A stretch of 64,000 bases of DNA from NCBI RefSeq assembly GCF_002999335.1, contig NW_020312181.1:62001-126000 (forward strand), in the 5' to 3' direction. Source of the DNA: Cyclospora cayetanensis (lineage: Eukaryota > Apicomplexa > Conoidasida > Eucoccidiorida > Eimeriidae). The translations under genes were made by a program, and so were the position numbers. The notes under the pieces are model-generated. The model searched no databases. It was not told where the DNA came from and was given only the letters and a program-made list of their open reading frames with translations. Positions 1 to 12,850 of the stretch are shown piece by piece (positions within the stretch are counted from its first letter, which is position 1; every line of letters begins with the position of its first letter).

Positions 1-141
1 GGCACTTAAAAGGCCACCTCTGCTGTCTCGGGGGACACATGGCAAAAGCTCTGTGGCGCAAAGTAGGTCAATGGCATTCTGTGTTCAAGCAGCTGAGCCT
101 CCGTGAGAGGTCCATCACTTTGAAGACAAGCGTCCTGTGGC

Positions 142-496
142 TTGCAGTACAGTGCACAGTATCCAAAGAAGGAGCCTTACAGAGCCCTTGCTGCCAGCAG
201 CTTTGCATGGGCCCAGGCCCTAAAACCAGTTGCAGAGACCTCGGAGGCCCTAGAGTCCCTTTGGGTGGGTGCAGATGCCTCGTTTTCGCTTCAGTGGCTT
301 ATGCTGGCTTATTTTTGTTGCAGGCACAGACGACAAGCTGGAGACAGCTACTGAGGACTTCGACGGGGCCTGTGCTGCTGCGGGGGTTAGGGCTTCTGAT
401 TTGAAAGAACTTCGAGAATGTGAGGCCCTAGAGATAGAAATAACCCGTGAGGTTGTCCAGGGCAAAGCAGAGAGGAGGTCCTCCCAAGTCGAATAA
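142..496 (+). CDS. 3' terminal exons of an unidentified gene (truncated by the window edge)
   Basis: Two exons can be joined in phase. The first ends at 268, before GTGCAG, and encodes an Ala-rich helix-like stretch (LAASSFAWAQALKPVAE, then TSEALESLWV). The second runs 324-496 after the acceptor tttttgttgcag and encodes an acidic amphipathic tail (TDDKLETATEDFDGACAAAG, later LKELRECEALEIEITREVVQ) ending in TAA at 494-496. The intron is 55 nt and both sides agree in phase 1. The upstream exon border is uncertain and the rest of the gene lies left of the window. I do not recognise the family; composition suggests a soluble helical C-terminus. Confidence 0.4.
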
Positions 497-2256
497 CTTC
501 GGGAAGGATCTAGGGCTAGGCCCTCAATGCAAGTATAGTCCCCGGCAATCTTTGCTGTTTTATCCGGCATTTCCCAGGTCTGTATGAACTGAGGATAAAG
601 AATAAGGTACAGGATTGGAAATACAAACAAAACAAAATGACGAACGGAATTGAACCCCTCAGCATCCGCTGCACTCGGAAGTCAAGAAAGGCTTCACCTA
701 GTTGAGGTCCACTGGTATTCGGTGATATTCCCCATAAGTCGACTTTAAGCTGCCTTTCCCCTTTCTGTTACTGTATTTAAGGATTTTCTTTGCAATTTAG
801 GACTTCAAAGGCCATATTCCTCGATTTCTGAGTGGGCCCTTCCCCACGAAGTTTGCAGACAGCAAGCAGCCATCCATTAGCTCGCACGCAGACAACAGCT
901 AGCCTAAAGCATACACGCTATTCAGCAAGTGCTCCAGCCTGGAGCCTTATACATTTGCATTAGTGCCTGAAAACTCGCATGGGACCTCATAGGCCTTATT
1001 CGTCCATAATATAGCCCCACTCCCACTTGTTTTGATGCACTCCAGACACCGTAGTCTCCGTAACTTCCACTGCACTAGCGCCATTTTCGGAGGAATACTA
1101 CCTACTAAACTCTCCCAAAAAGATTGGACTGTGCTGAGTACTTACTCGTTGCTGTGTAGTAAGTTAAAGAGGCTTCGGACGGCCCACTTTACGCTAGGGT
1201 GGACGCTCCCGAGATTATTTCAAGCTCTAACCCTTGTAATCCACGGAATGCCACTATGTGCTTATTCTCTGGTATAGGAGCAGAATTATTTGAAACTTTC
1301 AAATCTTCCCATAGTTCAAGTACCAGCAGCAACAGCATCGATTTTGGGGGTCTTTGGATCTAGCCAACCCCCCAGAGGGCTTTCGGGATGGGGATGAAGC
1401 GATAGTTAAAACATAAGCAGTACGAACACAAAGAAAGAACACCTTCAGCAATGGTTTCTGTGCGACATCACTGTCACTTCTCACACGCTTACGCCTCTGC
1501 ATTCGTAGCCGGTAAAACGGACACACTGTCATATCCACAACACCTAGTGATTGGGGTTCGGGAAGGTGCATCTTTGTACATTATATCAACTTTCTTGTTT
1601 CGTTTTGGGGATTTTTTTACATACGAGTAATGCTTAAGATGAGATAGCGGCAATAAAACGATGCACGGCATGTAGCCACACTGCTGTCAAGAACCATGTG
1701 AGCCATTTCAGCGAGACGCTTCCCTACTGAAGCCTCAACATCCGATGGCTTCACACTGCCTCTGCTGCCGCGCAGTTCACTGCAACTTTAGAGGCAGTGT
1801 CATGTACGGCTCCTCTGCCTTCCCCAGCGAACTCTTTTAGTGCCCTCCAGAAGATTCCTATGTTGCAATTTTCATGCGTTTGTCTGCTTAGTGTTCTCTC
1901 TTTTTTTTAACCTTAAGGAGGAGGGCCTCGTTAGTGAGTGCCTCCTGGTGTGCCTTGTTAGTATTTCTCGAATGGAGCACAGAAAGCCAAATGCCATCCA
2001 AAAGGCGGCGCGAAGCCATACAAAACCGTCGACGTTGTTGTCGTAGCTCTGAGAAGTGAAACGCACACAGATACATTAAAGAGCCCAGGCTGACCAGACA
2101 CAAAAGCCCCAGCAACACCTCGAGAAAGACTAGGGTGAGAAAAAGATCAACCCTCTCCACAGAGAATCTCTCTCTGGCTTCCCTTTGAAAACGCCTGCTT
2201 GCTAGATTTATAGGTTAGCTATCTTCCGCAGAACAGCGGCGTTCGCATTCGGGGCG
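497..2256. other. no supported gene
   Basis: Only short overlapping open frames with no conserved motif or coherent splice pattern occur here. A stretch at 630-700 contains a GGTTCAATTCC-like word on the minus strand that resembles a tRNA B box, but it does not fold as a tRNA. Flanks of the two neighbouring genes (3' region of the left gene and 3' region of the minus-strand gene) presumably lie here. Confidence 0.5.
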
Positions 2257-4958
2257 TCAGCACAGCTTACGGATGGTTTTACGGATACAGCTGAGAAACA
2301 TAGTCCTTTCCTCTTCGATTTGCGCTTCCCGTGCCTCGAGGGCCTCCCAATCAAAATTCTGCATGCGCCTGTTGACTTGCTGTCCCAGACAGCCCCAAAA
2401 CCGTTCTACCGAGAGGCGCGGGGGAAGGCCCCTTGGGTTTGGCTTCCTCCCTGGGGCAGACACCGCCGCAGGGTTCCTGTAGAGCAGACGGCCTCCACGG
2501 AAGAACAAATGCTTGACATGCAGGGCCTCCGATTTCTGAGCTCCTTTTTGCCCCCCTTCCAACAGCCCAGGAACCTCAGATGCATCCAGCCACAGGCGGG
2601 GGCCCCCTGAAGGGCCCCCTATCAAGAAGTCCATACGCTCCGCTGCCTGATCCTTTGTTAATACTGAAATAGGCCGGACAGCACGCACACTCGTGTTAAA
2701 AAGGGATCACAAGAGAGGGGTTGCCACGCCAGATAGAAGGGAGGCTCTTCAGGCCCTAGATATGAAGTAGGGCTCTCCAGAAGCGACGAATGAGACGTAG
2801 AGGCTTAACATGACATGATGCCAACCCATCCCGCACGAACGTAAAGTTTTCTATTCTGACGTGGTCTATCAAATATGTACGGTGAACCCCTCCTGATCTC
2901 ATACCTCTGCAGACGCCTCCCAACCCCCCAACCCCCCTGACGCGAGCTCCTGAGCAATCCGTGGGACTGGGGCCCTAACATATGCGCATTTACTTGCGTT
3001 TCCTTGTGCAAAGAAATGCCAGAGGGCCTCCAGAATCGCTGGATGGAGTCCCTGCTGGTTTATTTCTGCGGAGATGCGGCGACGTGCCTCCTGCATTAGC
3101 ACCTGACGGGGGGGCAAGGGCTCCGGTGGTGTTAGAGCCTTCAAAGCCTCAGGAGTTCCTTGCGGTCCTAAGTGGGGAGGAGACAAGCGGCTGTAAGCCC
3201 ACAGGAAGGCTGTTTTCAGCCTCATGGCCCTGGTTTGCTGAGGTAAGACCATTAGCAGCACACACACTGGGAGACTTTGAGGTACAAAAGTTTTGGCTTA
3301 TTAGCGGGATCAGAATGATAGAGGGAAAGAAGCTCACCTGGCGCTGCTTTCGAGTGGCTTCCTCCTCAACGAGTGGGAGGCCCCTTGCTGCTGCCCAGGC
3401 TGCAGCGCAGCATCATAAAGAGAAAAGATCGTGGTGGTGGAAGCATACACGCTACCTTCATCAACCAAAGCGCGGCTAATCCATCACTTCATGCCCTCGT
3501 GGATAATTTGCAGGTCTCCCTGCTAGTCCTGCCCCCCTTCAGTAACAATGCTGGAACTGCATCTCCCACAGGGGGCCTCCCTCCCTGGTAACAGATCTCT
3601 CCTTGGATAATTTCAAGGGTATTGTGAGATGCTTTGGGGGTTGAGGGTACAGGGGCTGCCAAAAAGGCAGCAGGGCCCCTGCCTGAAGACTGGAGAGGCA
3701 GACCTTGGCATAGTTTAAGGTCAAGAGCTTCAAATGGAGATGGCGATGACGCGGCTGTATCCATGGTTACTTGATCCTCTGGTGTTTTCCCGTCACTCAC
3801 GGCCTCAGCAGCTTCAGGGGCCTTTGAACCTCCTGGAGCCTCCGGAGTCTGCGGAGGTGCGAGAGGGTCCTTCGCCAGAGGAAGGACAAAACGCCAGTCA
3901 TACTCCAACCGGATGCGAAACTGGTCCTCTGTGATTCCCTCAAGCCTGAAGGCAGCACCATAGGACAACATGCGAGTGATACGCAGAAGGAAAGGGAGAG
4001 CGTAAGAACACATGAGGCGCATCAGAGGGGCACGAAGGAGAGAGGTACAAAAAGGTAACACTCGCTCTTCCCAGCAGTCCCGTAAACCCGAAGTTCTTAG
4101 GCGTTTTGTGCAAACTCTACCTTGTGAACCCTTTAAAAAGCCTATCCATGAAGAGTCGACGAGAAGGAGGCAGCGACCCGTGGGGTTCAAAAGGATCTGC
4201 CAACCTCCCAAAGGCCTTGTATACCTCAAACACATCGGGAGACACCTGATAGTCACACAATAGCCCAAACCTTACAGCCAAGCTACAACCCCAATTGTGG
4301 GCTCCACATCCAAGACTTCAAGCCTCAAAGAGAATGCATTAAAGAGGGGGCAGCAGTGAGAGGTGTCTTCACGTAAAGGACTACAACCCACAAGATCATA
4401 TGGCAGATCCCGAGCCTGCAGGTTTGCTTTCGAGATATCTGGGGCCTCTGGCCTAGATTCAGCAGCACGATGTAATTTCCGGCGCACATGCGAGCCGCCT
4501 GAGTCTCTCGATGAAGTCTGACCACCTCCTGCTGCCTTTTTTGCCTTTTTATGCTTGTCAAACCCTCCAAGGTGCTGCTGTTGCTTTTGCTGCTGTTGCT
4601 TTTGCTGCTGTTGCTTTTGCTGCTTCTGTTGAGGCTGCGCCTTCTTCTTGGCTCCCACACCACCTCCTCCCCCTGGACGGCCCTTTGCATGCATGGCCGT
4701 ACTTGAGGAGGTCGGTAAGGAATGAAAGCCTCCACTTTCTTGTGGCAAGTCCCCTAGAGGAAACCGACCACAGCAGCGAGGCCCTTTCCCGGCGTAGTTC
4801 ACATTAGGAAGGGGAAAGGAGCTCGTACGCAGCTCGCATGGAAGAGGGTATCCTTGAAAGGCTAAAGAGGAGGCCATCACTATAGAGTACCTTGCTGCTG
4901 CAGCGGTGAGCTGCCGCAAAAGCAAGGACCCCAAGAGAACCCAGTGTAGACGGCCCAT
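2257..4958 (-). CDS. hypothetical secreted protein, six or more exons
   Basis: The start at 4958 opens a signal peptide (MGRLHWVLLGSLLLRQLTAA), then a Gly/Lys/Gln-rich low-complexity stretch. In-phase exons that I can join are: 4958 to a GTGAAG donor near 4371; an exon around 4250-4130 (VSPDVFEVYKAFGRLADPFE); 3945-3704 (LEGITEDQFRIRLEYDWRF); 3399-3338; and 3237-2905 (SAEINQQGLHPAILEALWHF). The last exon, about 2670-2257, contains SVERFWGCLGQQVNRRMQNF and ends TRKLC-like at TCA 2257-2259 on the plus strand; its acceptor phase is unresolved, so one more small exon may be missing. I recognise no domain. The leader implies entry into the secretory pathway; transit to an organelle is possible but unproven. 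Exon coordinates at both ends are less sure than the strand and span. Confidence 0.55.
4576..4626 (-). repeat. 15-bp in-frame repeat encoding Lys-Gln units
   Basis: About three tandem copies of tgctgttgcttttgc (plus-strand reading) lie in the first exon of the secreted protein and encode repeated KQQQQ units. The period is a multiple of three, so copy changes keep the frame. It is one of several homopolymer-rich coding repeats in the window. Confidence 0.75.
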
Positions 4959-7382
4959 GTGTGCTTGGTCCCCGCCTTCATGGCCCCTAGTGGAGCCTAT
5001 TTATGAGTATAAAGGGAAGAGCAAAGCAGACACACAAGGGGATTGAGGAGAGCCCGAGCATACCAGCCAAGTGAGACGTCATGGCGATGCCCTGCGAAAC
5101 ATACGGGCGAATTCTCGCGATTCAAGGCCCTGTGGAGCCCCCATTGCCCCATAACACGGCCTTTAGACACCCCTCGATGGGATTTTTTTGAGTGTAGATC
5201 CCTATTCACAGCTGAAGGGCCCAGGGGGCCCTTCCTCTGTGCTGGATGTCTGGAGGGGGGCGCAAGAGTGTCTCCTTCCTTTGGGCCCCTGATGAGTTAT
5301 TATTCCGTGATAGAAAAAATTTCTCACCAAAATTAAGCTCCCATAGGCCGAGGGGCAGCCACGCGCAACCAATAGAGAGGTCCTGCTGTGCACTACGCTT
5401 TCCCCACGGGGGTTCTATAGGGCCCCTTCGGGCCCCCAGCAGAGTGTACTAGAGGCATAAAAGATCTTGGGGGTATTAACAGAACAACAAAGCTCATATG
5501 TATTTAAAAATAATTTCAGTGATATATCAACACATCAGGAGGAAACTTGCATACTTGTCCAAAATTGCCTTGTTCAGTAAAATGCGAAAAATAAATACAT
5601 TTTTAAGTCTCCTTATGCTGCATGCTCTGTTGGGTTCGCTGCCTTCGTAGTACTGCTGCTGCGAGTGCAGCTATTTCAGCGTTCGCTATTTACTGTCCAA
5701 CGGAAGCGATAGAGCTAGTTGATCCAGCGTGCCAAGCAAGACGTGGGCTCTTTCTGTAATAATAGCTGTATTGAAATACGAATCAACAGAAAAATTGATT
5801 TTCTGCTATTGCTGAATGCAAATGTTATCCTTTTTAGAGCAAAGGAAGCGCAACTTCATGAGAGTCAACACTGTGTATATTAGTTGCAAGATGCAGCAGG
5901 ATGTGAATGCTTGGAGTGTTTCGAGCCTACAGGAGCTTTCGCCTTAGCTGCGCCTCTCCCATTACTTCGCAACGCGGCAAGGCGAGGGTAAGGAAAGAAG
6001 GGAGGCCTTTTTTAGAGAAGCCTTCATGTAACGCTCTATCTCAGCTGTCCGCAGGCAGCACTCTACTGCAGACTCCACCACTTAATCGACGTTGTTGAGT
6101 ACTTCCAAAGATATACTTTCCGGCCCCCCTCCTCCCCGACCCAACATGAGGGTCAGCGGTTCAGCTAGGGTGCGCGTATCTGCATCTGTAAAGCAATTTG
6201 AGTAGTCATAGCTACATGGACATAACATATAGTAAATACACACGCCTTTGCTTCTTGTATCGTCCAAGCCTTACCTCGGGACAATAAGACACATGAAAAG
6301 ACAAACCAACTGTTCCATGCTTCACTAATTCCCAGCTGGCTATAGTGTGGTGGAAAGTGCTTTTTGTAGCTAAGCCCAACACGCTCAAGAAGTTTTGCAT
6401 TGGATTCAAGGCGAAGTGTCTCCGTATGGAAACACTAGTCAGAGGAGTAGATTTTGGTGGCCGTGCTATACTTGATAATAATGAAAGAATGCTACCTGAT
6501 CAAGCACAGAAACTGTAGAGACTGCTGTGCCCGGAGACGAAAGCACCCACCGCCCTTACGACACGTCCTCTAGTGCTGGGCAGCGACACCCATGGAGCCC
6601 ATGCGAGTCCCTTAGATTCCACAGGGTCCTGACAGCACATAGAAGATCTGTACACCTCTGGGAGTTTGTAAACTCTCTTAACTTCCACTAAGTCCGTAAT
6701 AGTCCAGGTGTCTACTGGATGTGTTCCCCTCGCTTCCTTTCTTGTTATCGTCTGCTCTTCGCTAGATAATTCTGCAGTGCTCCTCAAGAAGATGAGCTGA
6801 GTCATTATGAAACAATGCAAGTATAGAGACTGCAGGGCTCTGCGTGTTATCTCGAGGAGGCCCAGACGTTGCTCTGTGTACGAGGAAGAGTACTTTCGAT
6901 GAAGTCTAAGATTTAATGCCAAATGGAGAAAGTGTCGCATTACTACTAACAAATTCAATAACCACTTCAAATGTTACGTATAGGGATGCCCACAAAGGGC
7001 TTTATTATGCTCCCTTAGGCATGGCGGGTAAGGCCCAGTAGAAGCCTTCGTGATCCAACGGAGATAATCCGTGTCGACCTTTTGTGGGGGGCGAGGCAGG
7101 AGCGCCGGGGGAACTAGAGGCCTCTGGACAGCGGAAAGACATGATGTTCTGCGTAGCACGACTCAGAACAAAGCCGATATCCCCTAATGGAGGTCTAAGC
7201 CTCACGGGAGGGGACCACATCAGACCCAAACAGAGCCTCCGAACGAAATGGGGATCTTAATCTACGAGGCCCTTGTGCAGCTGTAGGACCTGCAGCGAAG
7301 GAAAACGGCGTGCGCATACGATCATATTCATAAAAAATTTATCCTCAGCACAAGGCAGCTATTATCATTCCCAGACTGTGGT
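4959..7382. other. no supported gene
   Basis: This is the stretch between the 5' end of the secreted-protein gene and the stop of the SUMO protease gene; both genes are on the minus strand. It must hold the promoter of the first and the 3' UTR of the second. The open frames present are short and show no motif. A few AT-rich patches occur around 5480-5600. No repeat family was recognised. Confidence 0.5.
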
Positions 7383-10300
7383 CTAAAGCCTCGTGTTTGA
7401 AGGACACACCATGTGGAGTCGAAGGTTTCTGATCGCTTGCGGGGTGAGAGAGGGGAACTCTTTTCGGCCATCCGAGAGAAATTCCGCGAATGCGCAACAG
7501 AAGATTCCGCAGTCCACGGAATTGTGCTGCTGAGGTATCCCGTGCTGCACATATCGAAAAAAACTTCAGTAAATCTCCATTCAGGAAGCACCGTTCAAAA
7601 GACGCAAGTAACAAGTACAACTCCAAAAAGGACAATAGGCAAGCGCACAAAATTCTTGTCCCTAAACTTTAACAGCTACTTCCTACACTTACCGGAACGA
7701 TACCACGCCATGCTGAGCGAGGGCAGCAGACCCCCCTTTTGTCTCGGTGCTCCGCGGACAAGTAGTTGCAGACAGTCCGGTAGAACCTAAGCACTCGAAA
7801 CCCTAAATCATAAGACGTAGATCCAATACTTGTATATATTTCAGAACTTCCAAAGTGCGAACCAAAATCCCAAAGCTCAAACACCGAATTTTTCCCTTCT
7901 GTGCAGAACCGTAAAAGGGCCTCACTTCATGGCATCCTGATCCAACTTCAGCGAATCAAAATATAAAATCTTCTTTTGCCTGAGAACGCTCTCCAGCACA
8001 CAAGACCGCAACTATGTACTACCGCTTACTGCTTCTCAGCCATTATAAATTAACTGGTGCTAGGGACACTGCAGCGAGTGTGGCTGCTACCGCTGCCATA
8101 TTGACATCAGCACCAGCAACTTGCTAAACAAGGGCAAAAGCGGTCTTAAAAGCCCCATTAGGGGCCCGTCATGGCCTTTTTGCCCACTTCGGAAGTACAC
8201 AGCCGAGGGCCCAGTGGGCCCTATGGGGAACATGGATTGGCAGTAGTAGCATGTCATATGAAAAGATATCCAGCGCTCCACGCCGAGTCCATCGCTGAGA
8301 CACATAATAAAGAGTTCAAACTCTCCGTGAATGCTACCACGCTATGAAGAAAGCGGTACCTCGGCATCCTTGTTGGAGAGCCCTAGAGTGTTGGTTGGTC
8401 TGGTCCCCTAAGCACCCACGAAGGAACTCATGGTGGTCAGGCCCTCACAGTGCTACAACTCTAAACACTAGTTCAGAAACGCAGCTTTGCATCTTAAGAA
8501 CGTAGTGACTACGCTCTTACCCGGACAGCATCAAAGCCATTTGCTGCAAGGGAACTGTAGAAGTGGGAGGGCAGCAACAGACATCGGGGGACTCTGCAAT
8601 CCGCAAAGCAACACAAACCGAGACTCCTGAATCATGTTACTCCTAATCGTGAGTCGTACAAATTCCAAAATACGATGCGTGAACCCATGAGCGTGCCCGA
8701 GCCTCATCTCGTGCAGTTCCCGAGTAATAGGTGGAGCTGAGTCTGACTTTTCGCCACACAGCAGTGCTCGGTTGTTTCTTTCTTGGAGCAAAGAGCAGTA
8801 CAGATTAATTGCCTCGTCATCTAGGAGGCCCCCCCGTCCCACTGCTTCCAATGTCTGTCTGAGAACATATAGCAGTCAGGAGTCCAGATGCACACACAAC
8901 GCAATGTTCAGGCCTCCCACTATCAGCACATACAACAACGGTCAGCCAGAGGGGTCGCAAGGAAACCCTCCAGCCCCCCTGCATTCAGGGGCTGCGGGTG
9001 CCATACAGCCAATCTGGCATTCAGAAATTCTCCATCGGGGCTTACCGGCGCAAGGGAATTCCGTAGCGTACTCTAAGAGGCTCCTCGACATAACTCTCCA
9101 GCAGCCGTTCTGCCTCTTCCGCATCTTCTAGTGCACACCAGACACAGAACAACGACGTGATTTTGGCCATACGGCTATGTGCTTGGGTCTTACGGGTTGG
9201 GCTTTGCTGGAGGCTCTTCAAAAGCCTCCGTAGACACTTTGTCCTTTACCTGGAGTCAGGCTGCCACAGCGCGACACTCGGGGCTCTGTAGCGGGGCGAT
9301 GCTCATCAAGGCCTATCTCTCCCAAATTTCTAAACCAAAGGGCTGAAAGGCCTGGTTTCCCCGCTTCCGCTGGCGCTGTCGCAAATAAGGTCTGAGCCTT
9401 ATCTTCTGCTTCCTCGAAGATGGTGGTATTTCCCCTCGAGTTCTGCTGCTGCTGCTGCCGTGGAAGATTCTCGTTGGTATCTGCTGCGGCATCTCTCACG
9501 GCTGCCTGATGCTGCAGCTGCTCCTCAAGCATCAACGATAGTGGAGAAGCAACCTCTACCTCACTATCTGGAACCGAAACCACCAGGGGAGAGGCATGTG
9601 CGGACCGAGATGGTGAGGCCATCCATTCCGCATCCTCGGGATTCCTCCCATCAGATAGAACAATTTCATCCCCCTCAACGTCCACGCCTTCCCATTTCTT
9701 AAGAAGGCTTTCTTCATGGGGCTCCTCACAAGGCCCCTGTGCTTCCTGAGATATCCGGCAATCTTTTGGTGCCTCTAGAGACCCCTCGTACCTGTTTGAA
9801 CAATTAATCGACACATCTTGATGCCTCCCCTTTACTTCTGTAGCTTCTTCTCTAGACGTTCCCATGGGGCTTCCCTCAAGGGAGAGGGACCCAATAGGTT
9901 CCGCCTCGGAGGACCTTTCCTTTCGTGGAGATGACAGAAGATTGATTGGCGGCGAGTCGCGTGGATGCCTCGCCATGGCCACAGCGTCTAGTTGGTCAAT
10001 GGCAGAAACAACATTAGAATGCCCGTTAGGGGTCTCCAAGACGAGCTCCTCAGTAGCGGCGGATGCAGATGGTATCAACGTCTTATGCTTTTCTTGCTGC
10101 TCGTTCTGAAGCGCCACTGAGATCTGCGGAGGCTCCCATCGACCAGAAACGGCAGGGGCCTCCACTATCAGAGGGGTGGAAGCGTCGGCCATTGCCTCCG
10201 CAGCAGCAGCACAGCTGAAGTGTTGAGCCACTGGTGTTCCTGCCGCCTCCATTGGGCCTGTAATCTGGTGCTTTAAAGGACCTTGCCTTGACAGGGGAGC

Positions 10301-12850
10301 TCCCGCTGCGACCACCGCGTTGTTGCTGTTGGTCGTTCCGCTGTCATTGCTGATATTGTTGCCATCTAGCTGCAAAGGCTTCGCCCCTGCCTCTCCATCC
10401 GAGTCGCTGCCGTTGTTGGAGAGTCTCCAGGAGTTTAAGTGGGAGCCGAATGCCGGGGGTGCACTGCTGCGAGGCTGGCGGCTTCGGCCGCTCGCCACAC
10501 CCAGCGATGGGGGTGGAGCTGTTGTTGGCGGTAAAACTACTGAGGCTGCCGGAGGCAAAGTAACTGATGCTGCAGTGGCTGCTGCTGTATCTTGCAGCAC
10601 AGGGTCCTCTTGCAGATGAATCTTCCTTGAGGACGTCGGATCCACAGAATCGCCTTCGTTCGCCTTTGCCCTTTGATCTGAAGAGGCAGTAGCGGTCTCA
10701 ACCAGAGTTGCTGGTGAAGCCTGAACATGCGGAGCATCAGATGCGGCAGGATCTTGTGCCTCCACAGAGGGGCATGGCGATGGCTCCCTGCTACTCTCTT
10801 CTTCACTACTGCTGTCGCTGCGGAGCACTGCAGACTGGCCCCCAAGGATTAGGCGGCGGTGAGTCCTTCTGAGGGCCCTCATCAGGCGAGCAGAGTCTCC
10901 GCTTGGGTTCCACTGGGCAGGTGAGGCCAGTAGGCCTGAGCCAAGGGCCATGGAGGCATCCGCGTCTCTCTCTTTCTGTGCCTCTGCCGCCCCACCAGCA
11001 GCAAACAGGGTGCAGCTAACACTGCCGCCGAAAGAAACGTAACGAGGCTTGAAAACGGGGGCACCCTGGAAGTGTCGTTGGGAGCTTCTTGCGGGACTTG
11101 CAGGAGAGTCACTGCTAGAAGAGGTGCCTTCCTCGTCCAGAGGATCTCCAACAGGGCACTTAGCTGCCTTCTCGTTCCTAAAGCCATCCCATGAAGAAAC
11201 TGCAGCGGGGAGCGGCCACGGCTGCCGCAGGAGGGCCCCTCCCTCAGGGTTTGCCGACTGGGGTGCATGATCTGGAGCCTGGGGGGAAGCCCCCCCCTCA
11301 GAGGAGCCCAGGAGCCTCATGAGCTTCCGTTTTTCCTCGTTGTGGGCCCGCTCAGACGCAGCAGCAAAGTCGCCCGTCCAAAGCGAAGGAAAGAAGGGGC
11401 AGGAAGCCGCATCTGCTTGAATCCCAACCGAGGCACATGAAGGCCCAGGGGGCGAAGTCGGGCATGCAGATGTTACCGAGAGAATCGATTTTTCCTGAGG
11501 GCCTTTTCCAGAGCTCGAATGCGAGAGCTGGGGAAGCCTTTGTGGGGAGAAGGCAACCTCAGGCCGACGGTGACGGCGCTCGATGGTCCTTCGCCTCTGA
11601 CGCCGCTCGCTGCGCCGCTTGCAGTCTGCCACATCTTCTTGCTGTCCAGACTGCTGGGACTGCTGCTGCGCGGAGGCAGTGCCAGTAGAATTGCTCGAGG
11701 TCCTCAACGAACCCCTTGTGGGGTGGCCCTGGGTAGGGTGTGAGGATTCCTCATCGTGCTTCCGTCTCGTCGCCTTGTGCCCTTTACGGCGTTTTTCATG
11801 CCGCGCTTCTGCGTGCTGCCGCTCCTTCTCTTGATCGTCTTCTGGAGACCCCGTAGCAGAGTCAACAGCGGCAGGGACGGCGAGACCACCAATGAGTCCG
11901 ACAACAAAGGAAAAGTCTCCTGGGGCCCTTGTGGAGGGCCCCCCTGCACTTGGCGACTTTCCTCCAGGAATATTCTGTGATGGTCCTTCGTCTGTCAACC
12001 GCTGCTGCACTTCGGTGTAGGTAGCGTCACTCTCCATCTCTGACGGGATCCTTTGGGACCTAGTGACACTCTGGAGTCCTTTGGTGCTAATGCGGTATTT
12101 TTGAGGCGGTACCACCTGTTCGGGGGCCTGTACATGGCCTGTCCGGAGATCCACATCGTATTTGATTGAAGCGAGGGCGTCTGCCGCTTCCATCTGCTCC
12201 TCCTGCTGTCGTTCCTTCCCCAGAGCAACCACCTTAGGGTCTGCTGCGCATGCTGCTGTTGCTGGCGAGTTCCCGCGGGAGCCCTTGTGTGTGCCTCCAG
12301 CATGTTCTGCTACCTCCTCAAGATTTCTGCGACGCTTCTTGTTGTGCTTCTTCCCGGTAGGCGGAGCCTGCCTCCGGGGTCTTTGTGCTCCCCCTGCGGA
12401 TTCATTAGGTTCACCTTCGGTGCCCTGGTGCTCCAAATCGGGTTCGAAAGAGGCGGCTTCCACACCCCCTACGCGGCCTCGCTTCCCTTTAAGGGGTCTA
12501 CTCCTCTGATCTAACGAAGACGCGGGCCTGTCAGGGCCCTCCCCCAGAATTGTCGGGGGGTCCTGCCTCTCAGCAGCAACTGGCTGTGCAGGGGACTCGT
12601 GCTGGTGACTGCCGACTTGCTGCGAAGCGGGAGGATCCACAGAAGCCAGTTTCTCATCCCCAGAGATCAGAGCCGACGACCGTTCTAAGGCTAGACGCAT
12701 CCAGGAACCCGTGCCCAGCCGTCCGAGAGTCCGACTGAGTGGCGGGGGTGCTGTGGCAAGGGCCCCCAAGGCCGTTGAGCTCAGGCCTGACGGCGTCCCA
12801 GGAAATCCTGCCATAAGGGGGGCTATCCGCGGAGCTGAAGTGGCCTTCAT
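7383..12850 (-). CDS. SUMO-specific cysteine protease, Ulp1/SENP family (C48)
   Basis: Ulp1/SENP enzymes mature SUMO and strip it from target proteins, mostly in or at the nucleus. Eight exons join with perfect phase: 12850-9250, 9127-9046, 8858-8760, 8593-8521, 8294-8188, 7979-7926, 7786-7693 and 7544-7383, giving about 1423 aa. Exon 1 (1200 codons) is a low-complexity region rich in Ser, Gln, Pro and basic runs (KKHNKKRRR, a possible nuclear signal). The catalytic domain then follows in order: LTPEDAEEAERLLESY; LLDDEAINLYCSLLQERNN; HFYSSLAANGFDAVRRWTRR; DIFSYDMLLLPIHVPHRAHW with the catalytic His before Trp; KKILYFDSLK with the Asp; and IPQQHNSVDCGIFCCAFAEF with the oxyanion Gln and nucleophile Cys. 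Spacing between the HW and DS motifs equals that of SENP1. The donor of exon 3 is the least certain border. All catalytic residues are present, so the enzyme is probably active. Confidence 0.9.

Noticed and set aside
630..710. Minus-strand tRNA-like B box (GGTTCAATTCC)
   Set aside because: The T-stem has a mismatch, no D-stem or acceptor stem can be paired, and no anticodon arm appears.
4233..4262. Thirty-base intron between GVVAWL and VSPDVF in the secreted protein
   Set aside because: Phase does not match; a 71-nt intron starting at the GTGAAG near 4371 keeps phase and was preferred.
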